From positions 1 to 64,000 of the forward strand of contig SVCW01000002.1 in NCBI GenBank assembly GCA_015058155.1: DNA of 64,000 bases. The letters are read 5' to 3'. The notes under the pieces are model-generated. The model saw nothing but the letters and a program-made list of their open reading frames with translations. It was not told the DNA's origin and did no database searches. Source of the DNA: Clostridiales bacterium (lineage in GTDB: Bacteria > Bacillota > Clostridia > Peptostreptococcales > Anaerovoracaceae). The first letter of the stretch is position 1, and each line of letters opens with the position of its first letter. A program made the position numbers and the translations under genes. Of the stretch, positions 7,634 through 16,075 are shown piece after piece.

Positions 7634-7930
7634 CTATTTCTCCTTAAGTCTGTCAAGTATTCTGCGGTAACCATCTGCACCGTATACAAGGCATTTATTT
7701 ATTCTGCTTATTGTGGCTGTAGAAGCCTTTGTAAGCTCTTCAATTTCGTTGTATGTCTTCTTTTCATCAAGAAGCTTCGCAACAGTCCATCTCTGGGCAA
7801 TTGCGTGGATTTCATTCACTGTGCAGATATCTTCAAAAAATCTATAGCAGTCTTCCTCATCCTTTAGCGCAAGTATTGCCTCAAATAAAGCATCGATTTC
7901 TTCTTTTTTAAACTTGGATTCGTAAGCCAT
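7634..7930 (-). CDS. YerC/YecD family TrpR-like DNA-binding protein
   Basis: A 98-residue helical protein of the YerC/YecD family, which shares the TrpR repressor fold. The helix-turn-helix core is RWTVAKLLDEKKTYNEIEELTKASTATISRINKCL (described here in parts: R47-L54 and the second half with TASTISR-like recognition helix near 66-78), ending in the typical YGADGYRRILDRL tail. It probably acts as a dimeric repressor; its regulon is unknown and no aminoacyl ligand is implied by the family name alone. It is monocistronic, with its own consensus promoter (7990-8018) and terminator. Confidence 0.82.
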   Translation of the reverse strand: MAYESKFKKEEIDALFEAILALKDEEDCYRFFEDICTVNEIHAIAQRWTVAKLLDEKKTYNEIEELTKASTATISRINKCLVYGADGYRRILDRLKEK

Positions 7931-7989
7931 TGCAAATCTCCTTTCTGATTAGTAGCCAAAGTTCTTCACTTTAGCACTTTACAGTATAG

Positions 7990-8018
7990 AGTATACCGCT
8001 TTAACTTGTAAAAGTCAA
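7990..8018 (-). promoter_or_regulatory. sigma-A promoter of yerC
   Basis: Minus strand TTGACT (8018-8013), 17-base spacer, TATACT (7995-7990). Near-consensus vegetative promoter about 60 bases before the yerC start. Confidence 0.85.
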
Positions 8019-8052
8019 GCAGGTATTAGAAACGCAAATCCATTTTTTGTCA

Positions 8053-9309
8053 CTATTTCAGAAGTTCAATCGCCTTTTCAAGCTGAAGGTCTGTTTCTGC
8101 ATCAGCAGGGAGTTCAACAACGTAATCAGGCTGGACTCCGATACCGTGAATTTCATTTCCATCAGGTGAATAGTACTGTTCAATAGTAACAGTTGTAGCT
8201 GAACCATCAGTAAGAGGTACTGAAATCTGAACAATACCTTTACCAAATGTATTAGTTCCTACAAGCTTTCCACCTTCGTTTTCCTTAACCGCTACTGAAA
8301 GTATTTCAGATGTGCTTGCCGTACCTTCATTTACAAGAAGTACATATGGAAGTGATGTTGCTGAAGGTTCGGAATTGTAGTAAGTTCTTTCACCTGCTTT
8401 TGTTTCAGTATAGATAATTGTTCCTTCAGGAAGAAGTAAATCTGCGATATGTGTACCACTTGAAACGATGCCGCCTCCATTGTTTCTGAGGTCAATAATG
8501 AGACCGCTTACACCCTGCATTTCAAGTTTTCTTAATTCCTTTTCGAAATCATCGCCGGTATTTACATCAAACGTACTGATTCTGATGTATCCGATATTAT
8601 CATCAAGAATTTCAGTTTCAACACTTTCTACAGTGATCTTTTTACGTGTAATTGTTACTTCGTGCTCTTCTCCGTCACGACTGTAAACGATATCCACCTT
8701 TGTGTTGAGTTCGCCTCTCATTGCTGAAGCTGCATCATTCATTTCGTCAGCACCATACATAACCCCGTCAACAGAAACGATATAGTCGCCTGTCCTGAGA
8801 CCTGCATTGGCAGCCGGTGAGCCGTCCATCGTACTTATAATTACGAGTCTGTCATCTTCTGTTGCAGTAAATGTGATACCGATTCCGTAGAATTCGCCTG
8901 TTGTATCTACCATAAGGTTTTCGTATTCTTCTGCTGTGAGGTAGTTTGTGTAAGGATCTCCCGCACTTTCATAAAGTCCCTTGTAGATTCCATCCATCAT
9001 GTCTGCATCATTAAGGTCTTTGTAATATGTTTCCTTAAGGTAATCATAAAGGTAATCAAGCTTTCCGAATCTGTCATAAACACTCATGAGAGCATCGTAC
9101 TCTGCCCTGCTTATTACTGCTTTTTCATCATTGACAGAACCAACAATGCCCGCAACGTGATTACCAAAAGAAGTTCCCATTACAAACATAAGAACAATCA
9201 GAATTATAAATCTGCTCTTCTTGATAACTATTTTCTTTTTGCCGTTCTTTTCAGGCTGAACTTCTGCATCTTCAGGAAGTTCTTCCAAAAATTTTTCTTT
9301 CTCAGCCAT
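8053..9309 (-). CDS. S41 family C-terminal processing protease
   Basis: Membrane-anchored carboxyl-terminal protease, acting on the outer face of the membrane. A charged N-terminus precedes one transmembrane helix (~32-50), then a PDZ domain (~135-220) and the S41 catalytic domain with the Ser in EGTASTSEI (~332) and the general-base Lys in TFGKGIV (~357); 418 residues is normal. As the last gene of the ftsEX-hydrolase-recJ unit it may process wall-hydrolysis components, as CtpB does with sporulation factors in Bacillus, but the target is inferred only from context. RBS AAGGAG 6 bases before ATG. Confidence 0.88.
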   Translation of the reverse strand: MAEKEKFLEELPEDAEVQPEKNGKKKIVIKKSRFIILIVLMFVMGTSFGNHVAGIVGSVNDEKAVISRAEYDALMSVYDRFGKLDYLYDYLKETYYKDLNDADMMDGIYKGLYESAGDPYTNYLTAEEYENLMVDTTGEFYGIGITFTATEDDRLVIISTMDGSPAANAGLRTGDYIVSVDGVMYGADEMNDAASAMRGELNTKVDIVYSRDGEEHEVTITRKKITVESVETEILDDNIGYIRISTFDVNTGDDFEKELRKLEMQGVSGLIIDLRNNGGGIVSSGTHIADLLLPEGTIIYTETKAGERTYYNSEPSATSLPYVLLVNEGTASTSEILSVAVKENEGGKLVGTNTFGKGIVQISVPLTDGSATTVTIEQYYSPDGNEIHGIGVQPDYVVELPADAETDLQLEKAIELLK

Positions 9310-9334
9310 ATCTTTCTCCTTGATAAACCAGATT

Positions 9335-10981
9335 CTAAATTTCTATATGTGATACTATAAGCTGTAATCTTTCAGTACCATTCCACACCTGTGTTTCAAC
9401 TGTACCGTAAATTCCAGCCATTTTTCCTCTACTGAATGCTTCTTCACATTTCTGAGTACCATTAAACATTACACATGTAAGAAGCGGCCCTCTTGATGTT
9501 CTCAATGTAAATCTTGCATGCTGCCCATCCTGTCCCATCTTAGTCAGCGTTCCGATATCATTTGCATTAACCTTAAAAACAGGTTTCGGATTCTGACTGC
9601 CAAAAGGTGCAAGACGTTCAATGTCATGTGCCAGCCTTATCGTTATCTCGTCTGAAATAACTTCAAGGTCTGCCTTTCTTTCCTTTGACAGCAGCATATT
9701 ATCATTTTCAAGCATCACTTCTATTCTATCATTAATCCTTTTAACAAATTCGTCAAGGTTTTCCTTTTTCATAAGAAAACCACATGCCCCGGCATGTCCG
9801 CCGAACTTTTCAAAAAGATCATCGCACGTTTTCAGAAGTTCATAAAGATTGATTTTCTCAATACTTCTTCCTGTACCTTTAAGGAATCCGCCTTCATCAC
9901 CTGATGGTGTCACGATAATTGCAGGTCTTTCGTATTTTTCCTTGAGTTTTCCGGCAACAATCCCTGCAATTCCTTCATGAATTTCATCTGAGTTAATAAG
10001 AATGAAATTCCCTGCACCTTTATCATCAACTTCTTTTACGCAAGTTTTATAAGTATCTTCCTGAACATTTTTTCTGTTTCTGTTGTTTTGTATGAGTTCT
10101 TCCACACATTCCCGGATTTCATTGTCATCTTCCGAGATAAGAAGTTTTGCTGCAGTTTTTGCATCGAGCATTCTTCCGGCAGCATTTATGTGAGGCACTA
10201 TTGCAAAAGCAATATTTTCAGATGTAATCCTTCCTCTTTTTAACGATATTCCGTCAATAAGTGCTTCAATTCCCTTTCGGGGTTTCCTGTTAATCTGCGC
10301 AAGACCGTACTTTACCATAGTTCTGTTCTCATCGACAAGAGGCACTATATCGCCGATTGTACCTATTGCAACAAGATCAAGGACTTCATTGATTACAGCT
10401 TTCGATAGTCCTGCCTTCTGCTGAAGTGCCTGTGCAACTTTAAAGGATACTCCGACACCTGCAAGATTCTTGAAAGGATAATTACAGTCGCTGCGCTTAG
10501 GATTGATAAGAAGGCAGTCGGCTTTCTTATCAGTTATACTGTGATGATCCGTAACGACGATTTCCATACCGATTTGTTTTGCATATTCAACTTCATCGTA
10601 TGACACGCTGCCACAGTCAACAGTTACTATCAGGCCTGCACCATCATCCTTTATCGCCTGAATCGCATCTTTATTGAGCCCGTATCCCTCATCAAATCTC
10701 GAAGGAATGTAATAAACGAGATTGTCAGTCAGATTTGAGAGCACATGGTAAAGAAGTGCGATTGACGTAATTCCATCAGCATCATAATCACCGTAGATGC
10801 ATATTTTTAGGCCCTCTTTTATTTTTGACAATATTAAATCCACTCCCGCTTCCATATCGGAAAGCAGGAATGGATCGTAAGTTTTTCTTGGTTTTTCCGA
10901 CAGAAATTCAGCGATATCACTTTCTTCAGTGATGCCGCGTTTTTTTAATAATTCAATTACTATCGGATTCAGATTATTCAT
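9335..10981 (-). CDS. recJ: single-stranded-DNA exonuclease RecJ
   Basis: 5'-3' ssDNA exonuclease of recombination and repair. DHH-family motifs are all visible: DYDADGITS (~64-72), VTVDCGS, TDHHS, and a C-terminal DHHA1 block with FGGHAGACGF, followed by an OB-like domain. At 548 residues it is the normal size for Firmicutes RecJ. It lies between the M23 hydrolase and the S41 protease with gaps of only 13 and 25 bases, so it is probably transcribed with the division genes, an unusual place for it. Its own RBS is weak. Confidence 0.92.
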   Translation of the reverse strand: MNNLNPIVIELLKKRGITEESDIAEFLSEKPRKTYDPFLLSDMEAGVDLILSKIKEGLKICIYGDYDADGITSIALLYHVLSNLTDNLVYYIPSRFDEGYGLNKDAIQAIKDDGAGLIVTVDCGSVSYDEVEYAKQIGMEIVVTDHHSITDKKADCLLINPKRSDCNYPFKNLAGVGVSFKVAQALQQKAGLSKAVINEVLDLVAIGTIGDIVPLVDENRTMVKYGLAQINRKPRKGIEALIDGISLKRGRITSENIAFAIVPHINAAGRMLDAKTAAKLLISEDDNEIRECVEELIQNNRNRKNVQEDTYKTCVKEVDDKGAGNFILINSDEIHEGIAGIVAGKLKEKYERPAIIVTPSGDEGGFLKGTGRSIEKINLYELLKTCDDLFEKFGGHAGACGFLMKKENLDEFVKRINDRIEVMLENDNMLLSKERKADLEVISDEITIRLAHDIERLAPFGSQNPKPVFKVNANDIGTLTKMGQDGQHARFTLRTSRGPLLTCVMFNGTQKCEEAFSRGKMAGIYGTVETQVWNGTERLQLIVSHIEI

Positions 10982-10994
10982 TATTTATACCATT

Positions 10995-12131
10995 TTACAT
11001 GCCGTACGATACGTAGTCTGCAGGATTTGTAACTTTACCGTTGACTCTGACTTCAAAATGAAGATGAGGTCCTGTCGAGTCTCCGGTGCTTCCTGAGAGT
11101 GATATTGCCTGGCCCTTATATACGATATCTCCCGTTGAAACAAGGAGCTTGTTGTTATGTGCATAAAGTGTAACGATTCCGCCGCCATGGTCAATCATTA
11201 CCATCCAGCCGTAACTGTTGTTCCAGCCGGCTTTTATTACAGTACCTGAATTTGCTGCAACAATCGTTGAATTGGAAGGAACACCTATATCCATACCGAG
11301 ATGCTGTTCCCATCTTCCTGTAATAGGATTTGTTCTCTGCTTGAAAGGTGATGTGATTCTTGAATAGCCTGGTGCAGGCCATGTGAATGCTCCACCTACG
11401 AAAGCTTCGTTACCCTGCAATTTCAAAATTTCAGCAGTGAGCCTGTTGGCTTCGGCGTTGAATGCATCAATCTGCGCCTGAAGTGCATCGTTGTCTGCTT
11501 CGATTGCAGCCTTTTTTTCTGCAACGACTGCTCTTTCAGATTCGAGTTCTACTTCCTTGGCAGCAGCGTCAGCTTTTGCGACTTCGAGATCAGCCTTGAG
11601 ACTCTCAAGGTACTCCTTCTGTGCATTCAGAATCTTCTGCTGGATTTCAAGCTCTTTGAGCATTTCCTTGTCAGCATCATAAACCATCTGTATCCTGTCA
11701 AGGTTTGTCATGAGATCAGACATCGAATTCGAGCCTAGAATTACATCGATAAAACCTACACTACCATTCATATACATAGCGGCAAGTCGGTCACCGAGGT
11801 CTTCCTGCTGCTTGTTGATATCCTGCTCAACTGCATCAAGTTCAACAATAGCCTTGTTTACACGTTCTTCTGTGAGTTCAATTGTAATATTCAGTTCTTT
11901 GATTTCAAGATTGAGTGTTGCGATTTTTGCATCAAGCGCTCTTACTTCCTTTAGGAGACTGTTTTCAACAGCAGTTCCGCTATTAAGTGTCTGCTGAAGT
12001 GCAGCCTTTTCTTCCTGAATGGCTTTGAGCTCTGCCTGAATCTCATCTTCCGTCCTGTCAGCAAAAGAGATAACCGAACTTCCGATAAGAAGCATCGCAA
12101 TCAGAAATACTGATATGATTTTCTTAAACAT
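10995..12131 (-). CDS. EnvC/PcsB-type M23 peptidoglycan hydrolase
   Basis: Secreted wall hydrolase: a signal peptide (FKKIISVFLIAMLLIG..), a long coiled coil (~20-230) with heptad-like Leu/Ala/Glu content, then a LytM/M23 zinc peptidase domain whose ligands are in HLGMDIG, and the final HLHFEVRVNG. This is the architecture of EnvC and of the PcsB/CwlO type partners that FtsEX activates during division. ATG at 12131 is used because AGAGG is 6-7 bases upstream; an in-frame start at 12155 has no RBS and would overlap ftsX. Thirteen bases after ftsX, so partnership with FtsEX is strongly suggested. Confidence 0.88.
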   Translation of the reverse strand: MFKKIISVFLIAMLLIGSSVISFADRTEDEIQAELKAIQEEKAALQQTLNSGTAVENSLLKEVRALDAKIATLNLEIKELNITIELTEERVNKAIVELDAVEQDINKQQEDLGDRLAAMYMNGSVGFIDVILGSNSMSDLMTNLDRIQMVYDADKEMLKELEIQQKILNAQKEYLESLKADLEVAKADAAAKEVELESERAVVAEKKAAIEADNDALQAQIDAFNAEANRLTAEILKLQGNEAFVGGAFTWPAPGYSRITSPFKQRTNPITGRWEQHLGMDIGVPSNSTIVAANSGTVIKAGWNNSYGWMVMIDHGGGIVTLYAHNNKLLVSTGDIVYKGQAISLSGSTGDSTGPHLHFEVRVNGKVTNPADYVSYGM

Positions 12132-12144
12132 AGTTCTACCTCTT

Positions 12145-13041
12145 TTATGTGTCAAGGAAACGTCTCATCGATATGATACTTCCTACTGCTCCGATTGAAA
12201 CACCAAGTGATACGAAAATCCACACGAGATTCTTCACCATAAATGCAGTTCCAACCATCTGCATGCCCATAATAAGGTTAAGGTCAAGAGCTACCATTGA
12301 AACTATTCTGCTGTAAACGAGTCCTGTAAGTACAACTGATACGAAGGCTGAAATAAGGCCTATAACAATTCCTTCTATCAGGAAAGGTCCTCTTATGAAC
12401 CAGTTCGTTGCTCCGACATACTTCATGATTTCAATTTCACGCTGTCTCGCAAATACAGTAAGCTTTACGGTATTTGATACTACGACAACAGAAACTATAA
12501 CGAGGAATGCCATGATGACAAGCATGCCTTTTGTAAGAGCATCAGTCACTTTTACAAGCTTATCAACAGTTTCCTTATAGTAATTAATCTTCATGATACC
12601 ATCAAAAGTTCCGAGGACTTCAGCAACTTTATCAGCATCTGAAAGTTCTCTGACTGTGATTTCGATTGAGTTTGGAAGCGGATTCTCAACAAGACCGTCG
12701 AGCATATATGCATCGTCGCCCCACTGCTGAACCTTCCACTGTTCCATTGCAGTATCCTTATCGAGATAATAAATCTCAGCAATTTCCTCCATACCTGCGA
12801 GCTGCATGATTATCGTTTCAGCATCCTGAGTCGTTACATCATCTTCAAGATACGCAGAAACTGATTCGAAATCCTGCTTTGCTTCTTCAACAGCAACTCC
12901 TATATTGACCATAACAACGAAGAAAAGACCAAGTATAAGGAGCATTGCCATGATTGAAAAAAGTGAAGCAAGGCTCATGGCTCTGTTACGGAAAACCTGG
13001 ATACAGCCCTGCTTTGTAGAGTACCAGAACTTACTTAACAT
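12145..13041 (-). CDS. ftsX: cell-division ABC transporter permease FtsX
   Basis: Integral membrane partner of FtsE at the division site. One N-terminal transmembrane helix (~20-45) is followed by an extracytoplasmic loop (~50-160), then three more helices (~165-295), the standard FtsX topology. The loop is where murein hydrolase partners dock. The ATG at 13041 (MLSKFWYS) has GGAGGAGG about 11 bases upstream and overlaps the ftsE 3' end by 11 bases; the frame extends to 13071 without a better RBS. Confidence 0.9.
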   Translation of the reverse strand: MLSKFWYSTKQGCIQVFRNRAMSLASLFSIMAMLLILGLFFVVMVNIGVAVEEAKQDFESVSAYLEDDVTTQDAETIIMQLAGMEEIAEIYYLDKDTAMEQWKVQQWGDDAYMLDGLVENPLPNSIEITVRELSDADKVAEVLGTFDGIMKINYYKETVDKLVKVTDALTKGMLVIMAFLVIVSVVVVSNTVKLTVFARQREIEIMKYVGATNWFIRGPFLIEGIVIGLISAFVSVVLTGLVYSRIVSMVALDLNLIMGMQMVGTAFMVKNLVWIFVSLGVSIGAVGSIISMRRFLDT

Positions 13042-13771
13042 ACTGGCCAAGTCCTCCTCCCTGGTAAGCACCGTGATGATTGATCATATCTTCATCTCTC
13101 ATACCGTACTGACCGAATTCATCACGAACGATACGACCGCCTTCAATCTTTACAACTCGCTTACCCATTTTATCAACGATATCCTTCGCATGAGTAACCA
13201 TTACGATAGTAGTACCGCGCATATTGATCTGCTCAAGAAGACGCATGATTTCCCAGGCAGTATTCGGGTCAAGATTTCCTGTAGGCTCGTCTGCAATAAG
13301 CACAGTCGGATTATTTACGATGGCACGTGCAATCGCAACTCTCTGCTGCTCACCTGCCGAAAGTTCTTCAGGGTACTTGTTTGCCTTGTTGCTGATACCT
13401 ACAAGGCTGAGCACCTGAGGTACCTGCCTTCTTATCTGTCTTGGTGACTGGTGAATGATTTCCATAGCAAAAGCAACGTTTTCAAAAACAGTCTTCTTGG
13501 GAAGAAGTCTGAAGTCCTGGAAAACGATTCCCGTACTTCTTCTGAGGATTGGAATTTCTCTGTTTGAAAGCGTTGTGATTTCCTTGCCGTTAACCTTAAT
13601 GCTACCGCTATCGGCATCTATTTCTTTAAGAATCAGTTTAATGAATGTTGATTTACCGGCACCCGAAGGACCTACAAGAAATACAAAATCGCCCTTGTTA
13701 ATTCTGATACTGACATTATCAAGGCCGATGTTTGAATTGTAATTCTTTGTTACATTTTCAAATACAATCAT
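13031..13771 (-). CDS. ftsE: cell-division ABC transporter ATPase FtsE
   Basis: ATP-binding subunit that drives FtsX conformational signalling to peptidoglycan hydrolases. Walker A GPSGAGKST is at 34-42, Q-loop FQDFRLLPKKTVFENV near 84-100, signature LSAGEQQR near 138-145, Walker B VLIADEPTGNLD near 158-169. It is 246 residues, slightly longer than usual because of a Gly-rich C-terminal tail. First gene of the ftsEX-M23-recJ-ctpA unit, with RBS CGGAGAG before ATG and a promoter at 13837-13865. Confidence 0.93.
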   Translation of the reverse strand: MIVFENVTKNYNSNIGLDNVSIRINKGDFVFLVGPSGAGKSTFIKLILKEIDADSGSIKVNGKEITTLSNREIPILRRSTGIVFQDFRLLPKKTVFENVAFAMEIIHQSPRQIRRQVPQVLSLVGISNKANKYPEELSAGEQQRVAIARAIVNNPTVLIADEPTGNLDPNTAWEIMRLLEQINMRGTTIVMVTHAKDIVDKMGKRVVKIEGGRIVRDEFGQYGMRDEDMINHHGAYQGGGLGQYVK

Positions 13772-13836
13772 TTTACTCTCCGTTACATTTTTCCGAATAC
13801 GACATGTATGTATTTGTATCTACATATCACGACAAT

Positions 13837-13865
13837 ATCATACCATAAATAGTGCTCTATTTAAA
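13837..13865 (-). promoter_or_regulatory. promoter of the ftsEX operon
   Basis: Minus strand TTTAAA (13865-13860), 17 bases, TATGAT (13842-13837) preceded by TGG, giving an extended -10 element. The -35 is weak; the extended -10 makes the call reasonable. Confidence 0.6.
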
Positions 13866-13886
13866 GTGTGGATTGAGTGAAAAGTG

Positions 13887-14687
13887 TCACAAAATTGCAT
13901 TCAAAACCGTGCTTACTACTATCCCCGTTTCAACTCCTATTTCTTTCACAGATGCAGGAATCTCACACCTGTACTCTGCACTGTAAAAGAGTCTCTGATC
14001 AAACATTCTGATATAGTGACAGTTATCTGAAACCATTTTACCTAGATAATCCCTGAGTTCACGCCTGTTAATTCCCGGATTATCTTTATTAACGATGAAA
14101 ATAATATTCTTTCCTCTGGATGACATCATCTTTATTCTTTTGAATGATTCTTCAGCTCCAAGTAATTTCGACGGCAGAGGATCTATTACGCATACTATAT
14201 AATCCATGTCATCATAGAGCGACTCTAACGTTTCATCATCACAGTTTCCGAAATCACAGACAATGAAATCTCCGCTTATGTTATTTACAAGCCTCATGTA
14301 TTCGATGTCTGTGAGTCTTTTTTTAGTATCTTCAGAACCTGATACAGACTCCGGTATAGCGAGTGCCCAGTTTATCTTTTCATCGAGATTTCTTTCAGTT
14401 TTTATACTTCGTCCTTCTCTTACAAGTTTATAAAAATCGCAGAAGGTTCTTCCCGAAAAACGCTTGTCGATTCCGAGCGAATCATATACACTGTGACCTT
14501 CGTCAAGTTGCACAAACGCAACGTTTCTTTCACTTTCAGAAGCTGCAAAATATGCGATTGAAACGGCGACAAAACTTGCTCCGGCTCCCTTTCCAAGACC
14601 GGTAACTCCAACTTTGATTTTTTCAATAATCTTATAGCCGTCAGCAATCATACTCTCTTCATTTTTTCTTTCAAATAGTCTGTTCAT
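13887..14687 (-). CDS. MinD/ParA-like protein with degenerate P-loop
   Basis: A 266-residue SIMIBI-type NTPase fold. The strand IKVGVTGLGKGAGASFVAVS (24-43) occupies the Walker A position: the deviant-motif lysine (K33) is there, but the residue where the invariant nucleotide-binding Lys should be is Ala (A37). Later segments FIVCDFGNCDDETLESL (Walker B-like) and IIFIVNKDNPGINRREL (NK-D base-binding-like) keep the fold's landmarks. No transmembrane segment and no amphipathic MinD tail are obvious. RBS GGAGG lies 7 bases before ATG. It sits directly upstream of ftsEX on the same strand (115-base gap containing the ftsEX promoter). Function unknown; a cytoplasmic positioning or scaffold role is a guess. 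Confidence 0.6.
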   Translation of the reverse strand: MNRLFERKNEESMIADGYKIIEKIKVGVTGLGKGAGASFVAVSIAYFAASESERNVAFVQLDEGHSVYDSLGIDKRFSGRTFCDFYKLVREGRSIKTERNLDEKINWALAIPESVSGSEDTKKRLTDIEYMRLVNNISGDFIVCDFGNCDDETLESLYDDMDYIVCVIDPLPSKLLGAEESFKRIKMMSSRGKNIIFIVNKDNPGINRRELRDYLGKMVSDNCHYIRMFDQRLFYSAEYRCEIPASVKEIGVETGIVVSTVLNAIL

Positions 14688-14744
14688 CTCAATACCTCCA
14701 CATAATATTTTACATTTTCTTCCATTTTATGTCAAGAACAGCAT

Positions 14745-14777
14745 AAAAAAAGACTCCGGTAATTAAATACCGAAGTC
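14745..14777 (-). terminator. intrinsic terminator after PTS IIC-like gene
   Basis: Hairpin with arms 14752-14761 and 14768-14777 (one G-T pair) followed on the minus strand by seven T residues. Confidence 0.85.
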
Positions 14778-14792
14778 CCGTGCAAACGTAAA

Positions 14793-15845
14793 TTATAAAT
14801 CGAGTTTGAGGTCGTCTTCACCGATCCAGCCGATTTTTCTTAATGGAATTGAGATAAGCCATGTAAGAACTGCCGGAAGAACAAATGATATCAGAATAAG
14901 TCCTGCCCAGTCCATACCTGTAATCCCTGTCTTAAGACCTGCTGAAATATCGCTGAGCCATCCTGTATAAACGCCGATCTGTCCTACAAGTCCGCATGTT
15001 CCCATACCTGAAGAAATCGCTGCACCGTTCATTTCGAGTTTAAACAAACATGTAGCAAGAGGTCCTGTAATTGCTGATGCCAGAGTCGGAGGAATCCATA
15101 TCTTAGGATTCTTGACAATATTGCCCATCTGGAGCATCGATGTTCCGATACCCTGTGCAACGAGTCCGCCCCACTTGTTTTCTCTGAAACTCATAACTGC
15201 AAAACCGACCATCTGAGCACAGCAACCGGCAACTGCCGCTCCACCTGCAAGTCCTGTGAGAGAAAGTGCTGCACAGATAGCTGCACTACTGATTGGAAGT
15301 GTAAGCGCAATACCTACGATAACTGAAACAAGAATTCCCATGAAAAATGGCTGAAGTTCAGTCGCCCACATAATCGCAGTTCCGATACTGCTAGCGACTT
15401 TACCGATTCCCGGAGCAAGCCAGATACTTAACCCTGCTCCGGCACCGATTGTAACAAGCGGTGTCACGAGAATATCTATTTTAGTTTCCTTTGATACGAT
15501 TTTGCCGAGTTCTGCAGCAACAATAGTTACGAACAGAACTGCAAGAGGTCCGCCCGCTCCTCCGAGCTGATTTGCCGCCATACCTACTGCAGCAAGCGAG
15601 AAAAGTACGAGCGGTGGGCATTGAAGTGCATATCCGATTGAAACAGCCATTGCCGCTCCTGTTGCAGACTTGGCATATGAGCCGATCATAACAAGAACCT
15701 CAATTCCGAGCTGTTCTCCAAGTGTACTTATTATTGTTCCTATAAGAAGTGATGCAAAAAGTCCCTGTGCCATGGCACCAAGGCAGTCGATTCCGTAGCG
15801 CTTAGCGCTGAATACTACATTTTTTCTTTTTAGAAATTCATTCAT
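14793..15845 (-). CDS. PfoR-like PTS IIC family membrane protein
   Basis: A 350-residue, very hydrophobic protein with about eight to ten predicted membrane segments and repeated Gly/Ala-rich helices, matching the PTS_EIIC_2 family that includes the Clostridium perfringens PfoR protein. The opening FLKRKNVVFSAKRYGIDCLGAMAQGLFASLLIGTI and the LGGAGGPLAVLFVTIVAAELG loop are characteristic. No IIA or IIB genes are nearby, so sugar phosphotransfer is unproven; the family may transport or sense an unknown substrate. Divergently transcribed from the AI-2E transporter, each with its own promoter. Confidence 0.75.
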   Translation of the reverse strand: MNEFLKRKNVVFSAKRYGIDCLGAMAQGLFASLLIGTIISTLGEQLGIEVLVMIGSYAKSATGAAMAVSIGYALQCPPLVLFSLAAVGMAANQLGGAGGPLAVLFVTIVAAELGKIVSKETKIDILVTPLVTIGAGAGLSIWLAPGIGKVASSIGTAIMWATELQPFFMGILVSVIVGIALTLPISSAAICAALSLTGLAGGAAVAGCCAQMVGFAVMSFRENKWGGLVAQGIGTSMLQMGNIVKNPKIWIPPTLASAITGPLATCLFKLEMNGAAISSGMGTCGLVGQIGVYTGWLSDISAGLKTGITGMDWAGLILISFVLPAVLTWLISIPLRKIGWIGEDDLKLDL

Positions 15846-15919
15846 GATTTTTTCTCCGTCAAATTCTCTAGTAAGCTGATTATTTCAATATGTGCAAGGA
15901 TTTACATGCACTAACTTAT

Positions 15920-15948
15920 AGGATATAACTACTTTCGGAACAAGTCAA
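15920..15948 (-). promoter_or_regulatory. promoter of PTS IIC-like gene
   Basis: Minus strand TTGACT (15948-15943), 17 bases, TATCCT (15925-15920). Confidence 0.7.
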
Positions 15949-16001
15949 TCAGTTTATCGATTTAAAGAATCAAATACAGGTATTATTCACCAATTGTTCA
16001 C

Positions 16002-16030
16002 TTGTTAAAGTGTGGCTTTTAGGGTAATAT
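16002..16030 (+). promoter_or_regulatory. promoter of AI-2E transporter gene
   Basis: TTGTTA (16002-16007), 17 bases, TAATAT (16025-16030); about 45 bases before the start codon. Confidence 0.65.
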
Positions 16031-16075
16031 ATTCTTATTCAGATTAATGTTTTGCATTAAATACAGGGGTAAAAA

